Positions 16,129 through 25,054 of a stretch of DNA of 64,000 nucleotides are shown piece by piece. The first letter of the stretch is position 1. Each line of letters begins with the position of its first letter. The notes beneath the pieces are model-generated. The model was not told where the DNA came from. It worked only from the letters and a program-made list of their open reading frames with translations, and made no database searches. Origin of the DNA: Conyzicola lurida (GTDB lineage: Bacteria; Actinomycetota; Actinomycetes; Actinomycetales; Microbacteriaceae); assembly GCF_014204935.1 (NCBI RefSeq), contig NZ_JACHMJ010000001.1, positions 1,798,001-1,862,000 on the forward strand, given 5' to 3'. The position numbers and the translations under genes were made by a program.

Positions 16129-17424
16129 TTAATCGCTTTCTGTCGTGCTGTCGGCGGTGGCGGCCTCGAGGGCCGCCTGGTCGCGCTCGACCAGCACGGT
16201 GGAGACGCGGCGGCGTCGACCCTCGGTGCGGTCGGCGGTGAGGACGAGGCCGGACACGGTTGCGCTCGACCCCTTCACGGGAAGCCTACCGAGTGTCTTG
16301 GTGAGCAGGCCGCCGACGGAGTCGACGTCGTCGTCGTCGAGCTCCATGTCGAACAGGTCGCCGAGCTCGTCCGTGGGCAGGCGCGCGCTCACGCGGTAGA
16401 CGCCGTCGCCGAGGTCTTCGATCTCGGGCGCCTCGTGGTCGTACTCGTCGGAGATGTCGCCGACGAGTTCCTCGATGAGGTCCTCGAGCGTCACGAGCCC
16501 GGCGATTCCGCCGTACTCGTCGACGATCATCGCGAGGTGGTTGGCCTCGAGCTGCATGTTGCGCAGCAGGCTGTCGGCCTTCTGCGACTCGGGCGCGAAG
16601 AGCACGGGGCGGGCGAGCTCGAGCACGGTCATCGTCTCGGCGCCGACCGGCTGCTCGTAGTTGATGCGGGCGATGTCGCGCAGGTGCAGGATGCCGAGCA
16701 CGTCGTCGACGTTCTCGCCGATGACGGGCATCCGGGAGACGCCGCGGCTGAGGAAGATCGCCATCGCGGTGCCGATCGCCTCGTCGCCCTCGACGGTGAT
16801 CATGTCGGTGCGCGGGATCATCACCTCGCGCACGACGGTGTCGCTGAACTCGAAGATCGAGTGGATGAGCTCGCGGTCGACCTCCTCGAGCACGTCGAGC
16901 TCGGTGGCCTCGTCGACCATGCTGAGCAGCTGTTCTTCGCTCGAGAACGTGACGGACTTGGGCCGGCCCGGGGTCACCCGGTTGCCGATGGCCACGAGGG
17001 CGTTGGCGACGGGACCGAGAAAGAGACGGATGCCGCGGATGAGTCCCGCGCTGAACCGCAGGGTGCCGCGGGGGTGCGCCCGGCCCACGCTGCGGGGGCT
17101 CGAGCCCACGAGCACGAACGACACCGCGGTCATCAGCAGCGCCGACCAGAGCAGCGCGAGCCACCACTGCTCGATCGCGTAGGCGAACGACAGCGAGACG
17201 AGGACGGCCGCGGTCGTCTCGGCCACGACGCGCATGAAGTTGAGCGCGTTGGTGTGGGCCCCGATGTCGTCGGAGATCGCGAGCAACGCCTTGCGCCACC
17301 GGCTCGTCGACGCGATGTCGACGATGTCGGTGCGGCTGAGCACGCTGAGCGCCGCGTCGGCGGCCGCGAGCAGCCCGCCGAACAGCACGAGCAGCACCGC
17401 GACGCTGACGAAGATCGGGATCAT
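16129..17424 (-). CDS. Hemolysin/CorC-family CBS-domain membrane protein
   Basis: This 431-residue protein has an N-terminal CNNM/DUF21 membrane region (about residues 1-125), a pair of CBS domains (from [17 protein letters not shown] to [22 protein letters not shown]) and a C-terminal CorC_HlyC domain. The family is linked to magnesium or cobalt handling; the old hemolysin name is not a functional claim. I chose ATG 17424 ([10 protein letters not shown]) because the first helix starts there; an adjacent GTG at 17427 is equally possible. Its position between ybeY and era is the standard actinobacterial arrangement. Confidence 0.92.
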   Translation of the reverse strand: MIPIFVSVAVLLVLFGGLLAAADAALSVLSRTDIVDIASTSRWRKALLAISDDIGAHTNALNFMRVVAETTAAVLVSLSFAYAIEQWWLALLWSALLMTAVSFVLVGSSPRSVGRAHPRGTLRFSAGLIRGIRLFLGPVANALVAIGNRVTPGRPKSVTFSSEEQLLSMVDEATELDVLEEVDRELIHSIFEFSDTVVREVMIPRTDMITVEGDEAIGTAMAIFLSRGVSRMPVIGENVDDVLGILHLRDIARINYEQPVGAETMTVLELARPVLFAPESQKADSLLRNMQLEANHLAMIVDEYGGIAGLVTLEDLIEELVGDISDEYDHEAPEIEDLGDGVYRVSARLPTDELGDLFDMELDDDDVDSVGGLLTKTLGRLPVKGSSATVSGLVLTADRTEGRRRRVSTVLVERDQAALEAATADSTTESD

Positions 17425-17432
17425 CACGGGCG

Positions 17433-17894
17433 TTACCGGCGGCGTTCGGCGAGCGAGAAGCCGACGAGGATGTCGCGCTGCAGGCCGAACATCTCCTTCT
17501 CCTCGTCGGGCTCCGCGTGGTCGAAGCCGAGCAGGTGGAGGAGGCCGTGCGTGGTGAGCATCAGCATCTCCTCGATCGGCGTGTGCCCGGCGGTCTCGGC
17601 CTGCTCGATCGCGACCTGGGGGCAGAGCACGATGTCGCCGAGGAGGCCCGCGGGGGTGATCGAGTCCTCGGTACCGGGGCGCAGCTCGTCCATCGGGAAG
17701 CTGAGCACGTCGGTGGGGCCCGGTTCGTCCATCCACTGCACGTGCAGCTGCTCCATGGCGGCCTCGTCCACGAGGATGATCGACAGTTCGGCGTCGCGGT
17801 GCACGTGCAGCTCGTCGAGCGCGTACGTGACGAGACGCTGCAGCACGGTTTCGTCGACGGCGATCGTCGACTCGTTGTTCACTTCGATAGACAT
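17433..17894 (-). CDS. ybeY: rRNA maturation endoribonuclease YbeY
   Basis: This 153-residue metalloenzyme acts in 16S rRNA 3'-end processing and ribosome quality control. The zinc-binding motif [11 protein letters not shown] supplies His116, His120 and His126. The upstream family motif [12 protein letters not shown] is also intact. The ATG start is 3 nt after the phoH stop, and length is normal. PhoH and YbeY are almost always adjacent in Actinobacteria and are thought to act in the same RNA-processing process. Confidence 0.97.
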   Translation of the reverse strand: MSIEVNNESTIAVDETVLQRLVTYALDELHVHRDAELSIILVDEAAMEQLHVQWMDEPGPTDVLSFPMDELRPGTEDSITPAGLLGDIVLCPQVAIEQAETAGHTPIEEMLMLTTHGLLHLLGFDHAEPDEEKEMFGLQRDILVGFSLAERRR

Positions 17895-17897
17895 GGC

Positions 17898-18947
17898 TCA
17901 GCGCTTTCGGTTCTGGCGTTCGTAGTCCGAGCGCTGGCGCTCGGCGTCGAACTTGGTATAGGCGTCGACGATCTGGCCGACGAGGTTGTGGCGCACGACG
18001 TCGGCGCTCGTGAGCTGGGCGAACACGATGTCGTCCATGTCGTCGAGCACGTGCGTGACGAGCTGCAGGCCGCTCGCGCCCATCGGCAGGTCGACCTGGG
18101 TGATGTCGCCCGTGACGACCATCTTCGAGCCGAAGCCGAGGCGGGTGAGGAACATCTTCATCTGCTCGGGCGTGGTGTTCTGCGCCTCGTCGAGGATGAT
18201 GAACGCGTTGTTGAGCGTGCGGCCGCGCATGTAGGCGAGCGGTGCCACCTCGATGGTGCCGGCGGCCAGCAGCTTCGGGACCAGTTCCGGGTCCATCATC
18301 TCGTTGAGCGCGTCGTAGAGCGGGCGGAGGTAGGGGTCGATCTTGTCGTTGAGGCTGCCCGGCAGGAAGCCGAGCCGCTCCCCCGCCTCGACCGCGGGAC
18401 GGGTCAGGATGATGCGCTCGACCTCTTTGCGCTGGAGCGCCTGCACGGCCTTGGCCATCGCGAGGTACGTCTTGCCGGTTCCCGCCGGGCCGATGCCGAA
18501 CACGATGGTGTTCTGGTCGATCGCGCTGACGTACTCTTTCTGGCCGCTCGTCTTGGGCCGCACGGTCGTGCCGCGGCTGGAGACGATCGGTTCGCTGAGC
18601 AGGGTGGACGGGCTGCCCGTCTTCTCGCGCAGAATACGGGCGGACTGGGTGACCTCTGTGTCGCCGAGATCGACGCCGTTGCGAATCATCTGGATGAGCT
18701 CCTCGACCAGCAGGAGTGCTGGGTGCAGTTGATCGGAACTGTCCTCGACGTCGGGGTCGACGGACAGGGTGATGCGGTTGCCGCGGACGTGCACGCTGAC
18801 GAGCGGGAACTGGCGCTCGATGGTGTGCAGAAGCCGGTCCTGCGGTCCGAGGAGCCGCACCATGGCGACCCCGTCGACCTCGAGATCGACCCGGTGGAAC
18901 GTGGGTTCCGGGACGGTGCTGGCGTTGATCGGCCTGTCGCTGCTCAT
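17898..18947 (-). CDS. phoH: PhoH-family ATPase/putative RNA helicase
   Basis: The PhoH domain has Walker A GPAGTGKT at residues 153-160 and Walker [10 protein letters not shown] at about 246-254. The N-terminal region ([42 protein letters not shown]) is the KH-like segment of the YlaK/PhoH-long type. I chose ATG 18947 (349 residues); the open frame extends further upstream but into the HIT gene, and there the sequence is not PhoH-like. Located between the HIT gene and ybeY. Confidence 0.94.
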   Translation of the reverse strand: MSSDRPINASTVPEPTFHRVDLEVDGVAMVRLLGPQDRLLHTIERQFPLVSVHVRGNRITLSVDPDVEDSSDQLHPALLLVEELIQMIRNGVDLGDTEVTQSARILREKTGSPSTLLSEPIVSSRGTTVRPKTSGQKEYVSAIDQNTIVFGIGPAGTGKTYLAMAKAVQALQRKEVERIILTRPAVEAGERLGFLPGSLNDKIDPYLRPLYDALNEMMDPELVPKLLAAGTIEVAPLAYMRGRTLNNAFIILDEAQNTTPEQMKMFLTRLGFGSKMVVTGDITQVDLPMGASGLQLVTHVLDDMDDIVFAQLTSADVVRHNLVGQIVDAYTKFDAERQRSDYERQNRKR

Positions 18948-18960
18948 CGGCCTGTTACTG

Positions 18961-19314
18961 CTAGTCGGCAAGGGTTCCTTCCGGGAGTTGCCCGCCCAGC
19001 ACGTGTGCGTGGACGTGGAATACGGTCTGGCCGGCGCTTTCGCCGGTGTTGAAGACGAGTCGGTACTCGCCGTCGGAGCGTTCGGCGGCGAGCTGGTCGG
19101 CAACCGCCACCATCTCGGCGAGGAGTGCCGGGTCCGCCTTCGCGAGTTCGCCGACGGAGCGGTACTCGCCCGTCTTCGGGATCACGAGCAGGTGCACGGG
19201 CGCCTGCGGGGCGATGTCGGTGATCGCGAACACGGATTCGCTCTCGTAGACGATGTCCGCGGGAATCTCGCGCGCGAGGATTCGGCTGAAGATCGACGGC
19301 TCGGAAGTAGACAT
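18961..19314 (-). CDS. HIT-family (HINT-like) nucleotide-binding hydrolase
   Basis: This 117-residue protein has the histidine triad HVHAHVLGG, with His100, 102 and 104 counted from the ATG at 19314. HINT-type enzymes hydrolyse adenosine 5'-phosphoramidates and related AMP conjugates. A GTG two codons upstream (19320) is an alternative start. The Shine-Dalgarno is weak for either, consistent with coupling to rsmE just upstream. Its place between rsmE and phoH is common in Actinobacteria. Confidence 0.93.
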   Translation of the reverse strand: MSTSEPSIFSRILAREIPADIVYESESVFAITDIAPQAPVHLLVIPKTGEYRSVGELAKADPALLAEMVAVADQLAAERSDGEYRLVFNTGESAGQTVFHVHAHVLGGQLPEGTLAD

Positions 19315-19338
19315 AGCCACCAGCTTAATCGCTGGCGG

Positions 19339-20067
19339 TCACCACCGGCCGAGTTTCGCGTTCAGCACAGCGATCGCCGCCGGGCCCGCGGTGGAGGTGC
19401 GCAGCACGGTGTCGCCGAGGCGCACCAGGGTGGCCCCCGCCGCGGTGAGCGCCTCGAGTTCGTGCGGCGCGATGCCGCCCTCCGGCCCGACGACGAGCAC
19501 GATGTCGCGGTCGTCGGGTTCGAGCGCGCTCAGGGCGAGCTCCGCCGTCGGCTCGAGCACGAGCATCCGCACCTCGGACGACAGCCGCACGAGCTGGTTC
19601 GTGCTGACCAGGTCGAGCACGTCGGGCAGCCAGGCACGGATCGACTGCTTGGTCGCCTCGCGCACGATCGCGGTCCAGCGGTCGTGGCCCTTGGCGACCT
19701 TCGCACCCTCCCAGCGGGAGATCGACCGGGCGGCCGTCCACGGGATGACGCCGTCGATGCCCAGCTCGGTGGCCGCCTGCACCGCGAGCTCGTCGCGGTC
19801 GCCCTTGGCCAGTGCCTGGGCGAGGAAGATCGCCGGCTCGGTGCGGGGCACGTCGGTGACCTCGACGGCCTCGATCGTGAGGTCGGTGTGCTCGGCGGTG
19901 ACCACGGTGCCGGTCACGACGAGCCCGCGGCCGTTGCCGATCGACACCGTCTCGCCGACCGCGAGACGGCTGACGGTGACCGCGTGCCGCGCTTCCGCAC
20001 CCTCGACCGACACCCGTGACCCGACCTCGGCGGTCGAGACGAGCTCGTTCAGGTAGAAGTGCGCCAT
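19339..20067 (-). CDS. rsmE: 16S rRNA (uracil1498-N3)-methyltransferase
   Basis: This 242-residue SPOUT methyltransferase transfers a methyl group from S-adenosylmethionine to U1498 of 16S rRNA. The N-terminal PUA-like domain starts MAHFYLNELVS and includes GAEARHAVTVSRLAVGE. The knotted catalytic domain carries LVVGPEGGIAPHELEAL and LGDTVLRTSTAGPAAIAVL, the two conserved SPOUT loops. It starts 5 nt after dnaJ, so it belongs to the same transcript. Confidence 0.96.
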   Translation of the reverse strand: MAHFYLNELVSTAEVGSRVSVEGAEARHAVTVSRLAVGETVSIGNGRGLVVTGTVVTAEHTDLTIEAVEVTDVPRTEPAIFLAQALAKGDRDELAVQAATELGIDGVIPWTAARSISRWEGAKVAKGHDRWTAIVREATKQSIRAWLPDVLDLVSTNQLVRLSSEVRMLVLEPTAELALSALEPDDRDIVLVVGPEGGIAPHELEALTAAGATLVRLGDTVLRTSTAGPAAIAVLNAKLGRW

Positions 20068-20072
20068 GGGTG

Positions 20073-21191
20073 TCAGACGTTCAGGAAGCGGTCGCGCAGC
20101 TTGGCGAACAGTCCCTGCTGGAACGACGCGAGGTGCGGCGCCTTGGCCTTGTGGCTGCCGGCGAACTGGCGGATGAGCTCCTGCTCCTTGCCGTTGAGCT
20201 TCGTCGGCGTCACGACCTGCACGCCGATCTTGAGGTCGCCACGGCCGCCGCCGCGGAGCTTGCTGACTCCGCGGTCTTTGATCGTGAGGATGTCGGCGCT
20301 CTGCGTTCCCGGCTTGAGGTCGAGCTCGAGCTCGCCGTCGAGGGCGTCGACGCGGACGCGGGTGCCGAGCACGGCATCCGCCATGCTCACCTCGAGGGTG
20401 GCCATCAGGTCGTCGCCGTTGCGGCTGTAGACCTCGTGGTGCTTGACCTTGATCTCGAGGTACAGGTCGCCGTTGGCCCCGCCGGCGGGACCGACCTCAC
20501 CCTGGTTCGGCAGCTGCAGGCGCAGTCCGGTGTCGACTCCCGCGGGGATGTCGACGGTCATCTTGCGCGTGGCGCGCACGCGGCCCTGGCCGGCGCAGGT
20601 GGGGCACGGGTTCGGGATGACGGTGCCGTAGCCGCGGCAGGTGCCACAGGGGCTCGACGTCATGATGTTGCCGAGCAGGCTGCGGACGGCGCGCTGGATC
20701 TGGCCGGACCCGTGGCAGATATCGCAGACGACGGCGCGGGTTCCGGGGGCGCAGCAGCTGCCCTCGCAGGTGTCGCAGAGGATCGCGGTGTTCACCTCGA
20801 GGTCGCGCTTGGTGCCGAAGATGACCTCGTCGAGGTCGACCTCCACGCGCAGGAGGGCGTCGCCGCCGCGTTCCTTGCGCGACCGGGGTGCCGCTCCGCT
20901 TCCGCCGCCGCCGGGGGCTCCGCCGCCGAAGAAGGTCTCGAAGATGTCGCTGAATCCGCCGAAACCCTGGGCGCCGCCGAACTGGCCGCTGCCCTGGTTG
21001 TCGTATTCCTGCCGCTGGCGCGCGTCGCTCAGCACGTCGTAGGCGTGCGTGACCTGCTTGAACCGGTCGGACGCGCTCGGCTCGGGGTTCACGTCGGGGT
21101 GGAACTCTCGGGCCAGCTTGCGGTAGGCCTTCTTGATCTCTTCGGGAGACGCCGACTTGTCGACGCCGAGTACTTCATAGTGGTCAGCCAC
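20073..21191 (-). CDS. dnaJ: Molecular chaperone DnaJ (HrcA-linked DnaJ2 type)
   Basis: This 372-residue Hsp40 delivers clients to DnaK. The J domain (residues 1 to about 65) has the HPD tripeptide (AREFHPDVNP). A Gly/Phe-rich segment follows (GSGQFGGAQGFGGFSDIF). Four CxxC repeats form the zinc region: CDTC, CDIC, CGTC and CPTC. The first unit reads CDTCEGSCC, with Cys replacing the usual final glycine of CxxCxGxG. The C-terminal substrate-binding domain is complete. It is separated from hrcA by 49 bp and lies far from any dnaK/grpE cluster in this window, typical of the second actinobacterial DnaJ. Confidence 0.97.
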   Translation of the reverse strand: MADHYEVLGVDKSASPEEIKKAYRKLAREFHPDVNPEPSASDRFKQVTHAYDVLSDARQRQEYDNQGSGQFGGAQGFGGFSDIFETFFGGGAPGGGGSGAAPRSRKERGGDALLRVEVDLDEVIFGTKRDLEVNTAILCDTCEGSCCAPGTRAVVCDICHGSGQIQRAVRSLLGNIMTSSPCGTCRGYGTVIPNPCPTCAGQGRVRATRKMTVDIPAGVDTGLRLQLPNQGEVGPAGGANGDLYLEIKVKHHEVYSRNGDDLMATLEVSMADAVLGTRVRVDALDGELELDLKPGTQSADILTIKDRGVSKLRGGGRGDLKIGVQVVTPTKLNGKEQELIRQFAGSHKAKAPHLASFQQGLFAKLRDRFLNV

Positions 21192-21240
21192 AGTTACTTG
21201 TCAATCCTCACGCTGGTGGTGGTCACGGCGGTGTCGATGG

Positions 21241-22272
21241 TCATCGGTCTCCATCGTCGCCGAGCAGTCTGGTCAGGTAGCGGGCGACTGCTCGCACCGC
21301 TGCCATGTTGTTGGAATAGTCCATGCGGGTCGGGCCGAGCACGCCTAGCCGGGCGAGTGCGCCACCCGAGGACGTGTAGCCGCTCGAAAGCACCGAGGTC
21401 TCGCCGAGTCCGAACTCGGCGTTCTCGCGCCCGATGGTGACGGCGACGCCGTGGTGGTCGCCGTCGACCTCGCCGAAGAGCTTGAGCAGGGTGACCTGTT
21501 CTTCGATCGCCTCGAGCACCGGGAAGATGCTGCCGTTGAAGTCCTCTTCCGTGCGCACGAGGTTCGCGGTGCCGGCCATCACCAGTCGTTCCTGGCGACG
21601 CTCGGTGGCCTGTTCGACGATCGAGGCGGCGATCTGCGTGACGAGGTCGCGGCGGTCGGCGGGATAGCTCGCGCCGATGTGGGCGAGCGAGCCGGCGACC
21701 TCGGCGAGAGCGAGTCCGCCGAGGCGCGCGTTGAGGGTGCTGCGGAGCTCGGCGAGGAAGAGTTCGTCGATGTCTCCGGCGGTGTCGACGAGGCGTTGCT
21801 CGACCCGGCCGGTGTCGGTGATGAACACGGTCATCAGGCGGCGCGGAGCGAGAGGCACGATCTCGACGTGACGGACGCGCGATCGGGAGAGAGTGGGGTA
21901 CTGCACGAGGGCGACCTGGTGGGTGAGCTGCGAGAGCAGGCGCACGGTGCGCGACAGCACGTCGTCGAGGTCGACCGATTGGCCGAGGAAGGTCTCGATG
22001 GCCTGACGCTGCGCCGAGCTGAGCGGTCTCAGGTCGGCCAACTGGTCGACGAAGACGCGGTAGCCCTTATCGGTCGGGACGCGGCCGGAGGAGGTGTGCG
22101 GTGCGACGATGAGCTCTTCTTCTTCGAGCAGGGCCATGTCGTTGCGGATGGTCGCCGCGGAGACCCCGAAGGAGTGCCGTTCGACGATCGACTTCGACCC
22201 CACCGGCTCACGGGAGGCCACGTAGTCCTGCACGATGACACGGAGGACCTCGAGACTGCGATCCGACACCAT
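21241..22272 (-). CDS. hrcA: Heat-inducible transcriptional repressor HrcA
   Basis: This 343-residue repressor binds CIRCE operators, with GroEL acting as co-regulator. The N-terminal winged helix (VLRVIVQDYVASREPVGSKSIVERHSFGVSAATIRNDMALLEEEELI) is diagnostic, followed by a GAF-like dimerisation domain. I chose ATG 22272, preceded by a strong GGGAGGG site; the upstream open frame is non-homologous. A CIRCE-like palindrome 22 bp upstream indicates autoregulation of the whole hrcA-dnaJ-rsmE transcript. Confidence 0.97.
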   Translation of the reverse strand: MVSDRSLEVLRVIVQDYVASREPVGSKSIVERHSFGVSAATIRNDMALLEEEELIVAPHTSSGRVPTDKGYRVFVDQLADLRPLSSAQRQAIETFLGQSVDLDDVLSRTVRLLSQLTHQVALVQYPTLSRSRVRHVEIVPLAPRRLMTVFITDTGRVEQRLVDTAGDIDELFLAELRSTLNARLGGLALAEVAGSLAHIGASYPADRRDLVTQIAASIVEQATERRQERLVMAGTANLVRTEEDFNGSIFPVLEAIEEQVTLLKLFGEVDGDHHGVAVTIGRENAEFGLGETSVLSSGYTSSGGALARLGVLGPTRMDYSNNMAAVRAVARYLTRLLGDDGDR

Positions 22273-22293
22273 GTCGCACCCTCCCTTCGCCCG

Positions 22294-22320
22294 TTGGCAC
22301 TCGAACTGCCTGACTGCCAA
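22294..22320 (-). promoter_or_regulatory. CIRCE operator overlapping the hrcA promoter
   Basis: TTGGCACTC-N9-GACTGCCAA matches the consensus TTAGCACTC-N9-GAGTGCTAA at 8/9 and 7/9 positions. On the minus strand a near-perfect -10 box TACAAT (22325-22320) shares its last base with the operator, so the transcription start lies inside CIRCE. HrcA bound here would block initiation directly. Confidence 0.88.
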
Positions 22321-22437
22321 TTGTACCGCGCTGCGCCGAGTGGGAGGGATTGCACGCACCGGACGGAGGCAGTACCGTGTGGAAGCACTTCGAGACCACC
22401 CCCGAACGGGGGTCAGGCGAAAGGCACACCCCCCGCA

Positions 22438-22827
22438 GTGACAGACTCCGTATCCTCCCGCGCCCGCGCGCTCCGCGACGACCGCGCGTGGGCGAGCCTC
22501 GCCCATCTCGGCGGTGTGCTCGGCCCGATTCCGGCCCTGATCGTCTTCGTCGTCACCCGGCAGCGCGCGGGGGTGGCGCGGAAGGAATCGAAGGAAGCCC
22601 TCAACTGGCAGATCACCGCGGCGATCGGATACGTCTCGCTGCTGGTCGTCGCGGGCGTGCTGTCGCTGGCGATGTCGCTCGTGTCGCTGGGTCCGGCCGC
22701 GTCGCTCACCCTGGTGCTCCCCGCCGCGCTGTACGCGCTGAACGTCGTGCTCTCGCTCACCGCGAGCTCGCGGGTCAACGCGGGCGGGGAGTACCGCTAT
22801 CCGGTGTCGGTGCGCTTCCTGCGCTGA
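22438..22827 (+). CDS. DUF4870 membrane protein
   Basis: This 129-residue protein has three predicted helices. The pattern is DUF4870: WASLAHLGGVLGPIPALIVFVV near the start, then KEALNWQITAAIGY, and the ending YRYPVSVRFLR. The GTG at 22438 was chosen because an open upstream frame is antisense to hrcA. Function of the family is unknown. The neighbour at 22900 is a paralogue of the same family, so the two may act together or derive from a duplication. Confidence 0.8.
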   Translation: MTDSVSSRARALRDDRAWASLAHLGGVLGPIPALIVFVVTRQRAGVARKESKEALNWQITAAIGYVSLLVVAGVLSLAMSLVSLGPAASLTLVLPAALYALNVVLSLTASSRVNAGGEYRYPVSVRFLR

Positions 22828-22863
22828 CGTCCTCGACGAAAAGTCAGCGCTGCGAAAATAATC

Positions 22864-22893
22864 GCGACAATCACTGAGCTTCCCTGCTTTAAT
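22864..22893 (+). promoter_or_regulatory. Predicted promoter for the second DUF4870 gene
   Basis: GCGACA (22864-22869), an 18-bp spacer and TTTAAT (22888-22893) place the start point at about the ATG at 22900, so the mRNA is probably leaderless. Box and spacing mirror the predicted leuA promoter. Confidence 0.55.
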
Positions 22894-22899
22894 GAGCGC

Positions 22900-23283
22900 A
22901 TGACAGACGCGCCCCCGCCCTCAGACAACTATCAGCCGACCACGCCGCAGCCGCTCAGCCCGAGCGACGAGCGACTGTGGGCCACCCTCATCCACGTGGG
23001 AGGGATCTTGTTCTACTTCGTCCCGGCCCTCGTCGGGTACCTCGTCCTCAAGGACCGCGGCCCCTTCATCCGGGCGCACACCCTCACCGCGCTCAACTTC
23101 CAGCTCTCGATGTTGATCTACTGGGTGGCAGCGACCGTGCTCGCCGCCATCACCCTCGGCATCCTGTCGATCCTCTACCTGGCGATCTTCGTCGTCGTCG
23201 TGGTTTTCAGCATCATCGCCGCCGTCGCCGCCAACAAGGGCGAGACCTACAAGTACCCGCTGACGATCCAGTTCATCAAGTAG
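22900..23283 (+). CDS. DUF4870 membrane protein (paralogue)
   Basis: This 127-residue protein has a proline-rich 20-residue N-terminus, then the DUF4870 core: ERLWATLIHVGGILFYFVPALVGYLVL, the conserved AHTLTALNFQLS, two more helices and the ending YKYPLTIQFIK. It shares the family pattern with the gene at 22438 but is clearly diverged. It ends 15 bp before the convergent hemW stop. No function is established for the family; a small integral membrane protein is all that can be said. Confidence 0.88.
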   Translation: MTDAPPPSDNYQPTTPQPLSPSDERLWATLIHVGGILFYFVPALVGYLVLKDRGPFIRAHTLTALNFQLSMLIYWVAATVLAAITLGILSILYLAIFVVVVVFSIIAAVAANKGETYKYPLTIQFIK

Positions 23284-23298
23284 CACCCGCTCCCGCGT

Positions 23299-24522
23299 TT
23301 ACTCCAGCAGGCGTCGTACGACGGCGTCGGCCAGCAGCCGCCCTCGCAGGGTCAGTTCCACTGATCCGCGCAGGGCGGCTGCCGCGTTAACGAGTTCGTC
23401 GGCGATCAGGCCGGCGACGGCGGTGCGGCCCGACGGCTCAAGTTCGTCGATGCGCAGGCCCTCACGGATGCGGGTGAGCAGCAGCACGCGCTCCACTCGT
23501 CGCGTCTCGGCGTCGAGCGTCTCACGCCCGGCCGCGGGCGAGAGGCCCGCGAGGATGCGGTCGGCGTACGCCGACGGGTGCTTCACGTTCCACCAGCGCA
23601 CTCCCCCGACATGGCTGTGCGAACCGGGGCCGATGCCCCACCAGTCGTGGCCCTGCCAGTACGACAGGTTGTGCCGCGAGCGGTGGGCGGAGTCGCGCGA
23701 CCAGTTGCTCACCTCGTACCAGTCGTACCCGGCAGCGGCGAGCTTGGCGTCGAGCAGCTCGTACATGTCGGCCTGCAGGTCGTCGTCGGGCCGCGCCACC
23801 TCGCCGCGGCGGATCTGCCGGGCGAGCTTCGTGCCGTCCTCGATGATGAGCGCGTAGGCGGAGATGTGGTCGGGATTCTCGGCGAGCACCGCGTCGATCG
23901 AGGCTTCCCAGTCGAGGAGCGACTCCCCCGGCGTGCCGTAGATGAGATCGAGGCTGACCTGCAGTCCGGCCTCTCGCGCCCAGGCGACGACGAGCGGGAT
24001 ACGCTTCGGGTCGTGGGTGCGCTCGAGGGTCGCGAGCACGTGCGGCACGGCCGACTGCATGCCGAACGAGACACGGGTGAAGCCGGCTGCCTTCAGCGCG
24101 AACAGATAGTCGCGGTCGACGGAGTCGGGGTTGGCCTCGGTGGTGACCTCGGCGCCGGGCTCGAGACCCCAGCCGTCGATGACCGAGGCGAGCATGGCGG
24201 CCAGGTCGGTGACCGGCAGCAGCGTGGGGGTTCCCCCGCCGAAGAAGACGGTCGAGACGCGGCGCTCGGGCAGCCCCGATTCGCGCAGCACCCGCCCGGC
24301 GAGGGCGACCTCTTCGATCGCCTGGCCCGCGTAGTCGCTGCGCTTGGCACCGCGCAGCTCTTCCGACGTGTAGGTGTTGAAGTCGCAGTACCCGCAGCGC
24401 ACCCGGCAGAACGGCACGTGCACGTAGATCCCCAGGTGACGGCTCGCCGCGGCATCCATCACGGAAGACGGCAGGAGGCCGTCGGCGGGTGCCGGGTCGG
24501 CGAGGGGAAGGGCGCTGGGCAT
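23299..24522 (-). CDS. hemW: Radical SAM heme chaperone HemW (formerly coproporphyrinogen III oxidase-like)
   Basis: This 407-residue protein has the radical-SAM cluster motif CRVRCGYC (Cys39, Cys43, Cys46), preceded by YVHVPFC and followed by DFNTY. The motif FFGGGTPTLL and the GMQSAVPHVLATLERTHDP region are conserved in HemW. HemW binds heme and is thought to deliver it to membrane targets; it lacks residues for true HemN activity. The neighbour lepA, encoded upstream on the same strand, is its classical partner in Actinobacteria. Confidence 0.94.
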   Translation of the reverse strand: MPSALPLADPAPADGLLPSSVMDAAASRHLGIYVHVPFCRVRCGYCDFNTYTSEELRGAKRSDYAGQAIEEVALAGRVLRESGLPERRVSTVFFGGGTPTLLPVTDLAAMLASVIDGWGLEPGAEVTTEANPDSVDRDYLFALKAAGFTRVSFGMQSAVPHVLATLERTHDPKRIPLVVAWAREAGLQVSLDLIYGTPGESLLDWEASIDAVLAENPDHISAYALIIEDGTKLARQIRRGEVARPDDDLQADMYELLDAKLAAAGYDWYEVSNWSRDSAHRSRHNLSYWQGHDWWGIGPGSHSHVGGVRWWNVKHPSAYADRILAGLSPAAGRETLDAETRRVERVLLLTRIREGLRIDELEPSGRTAVAGLIADELVNAAAALRGSVELTLRGRLLADAVVRRLLE

Positions 24523-24534
24523 TGTCTGATTCTC

Positions 24535-25026
24535 TCAGACCGGCCCGGGTGCCGCCTGACGTCGGTCGAGGGCGAAGATCCGGATGTCGCGGCGAGCCGT
24601 CTTCTCGTAGTCGCGGTATCGCGGCCACTGCCGCTCGAGCACCGGCCAGACGTCCTCGGCCTGCCGCGGGTCGAGCAGCGTGGCCCGCACCGGCACCGTC
24701 TCGCGCCGGTAGTGCACCTCGGCGAGCGGGTTCGCGATGAGGTTCGCGGTCCACGCGGGGTGCCGCGGCAGCCCGAAGTTGCTGCCGGCGACGTACCAGC
24801 CGCCGTCCGGGCGGGGGAAGCACATGAGCGGGGTCTCGCGCCGCAGCCCGGTCTTCGCCCCGGTCGTGAACAGCGTGAGCGACGGGATCATCGGGGCGCT
24901 GAGCTTGAGCCGCCCGCCCGAGACGCGGAACAGGAACCGGTCGAACGGGGTGATCAGCGGGCGCAGCACGTGCCGCACGGGGCTGCGCATGAGGGCGGCG
25001 GTGACGGCGCGGATGCTGCGGTGCAT
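24535..25026 (-). CDS. Nitroreductase/deazaflavin-dependent oxidoreductase (Ddn-like)
   Basis: This 163-residue protein has the split-barrel pattern of F420-dependent Ddn-type reductases: LFTTGAKTGLRRETPLMCFPRPDGGWYVAGSNFGLPRHPAWTANLIANPLAEV, then WPRYRDYEKTARRDIRIF. The GAKTG(L)RR and the SNFG..HPAW.NL motifs are family hallmarks. Substrate is unknown. I chose ATG 25026, which starts just before an amphipathic N-terminal helix; a longer frame reaches 25080 but the added residues look non-native. Sits 12 bp upstream of hemW. Confidence 0.85.
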   Translation of the reverse strand: MHRSIRAVTAALMRSPVRHVLRPLITPFDRFLFRVSGGRLKLSAPMIPSLTLFTTGAKTGLRRETPLMCFPRPDGGWYVAGSNFGLPRHPAWTANLIANPLAEVHYRRETVPVRATLLDPRQAEDVWPVLERQWPRYRDYEKTARRDIRIFALDRRQAAPGPV

Positions 25027-25054
25027 GCCCCGAGTGTGGCAGGCGGGGCGGGTG

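Noticed and set aside
20085-20099. GTTCAGGAAGCGGTC at the end of dnaJ as a repeat arm
   Set aside because: Only about 9 bases match the arm core, and it encodes the conserved DnaJ C-terminus (DRFLNV).
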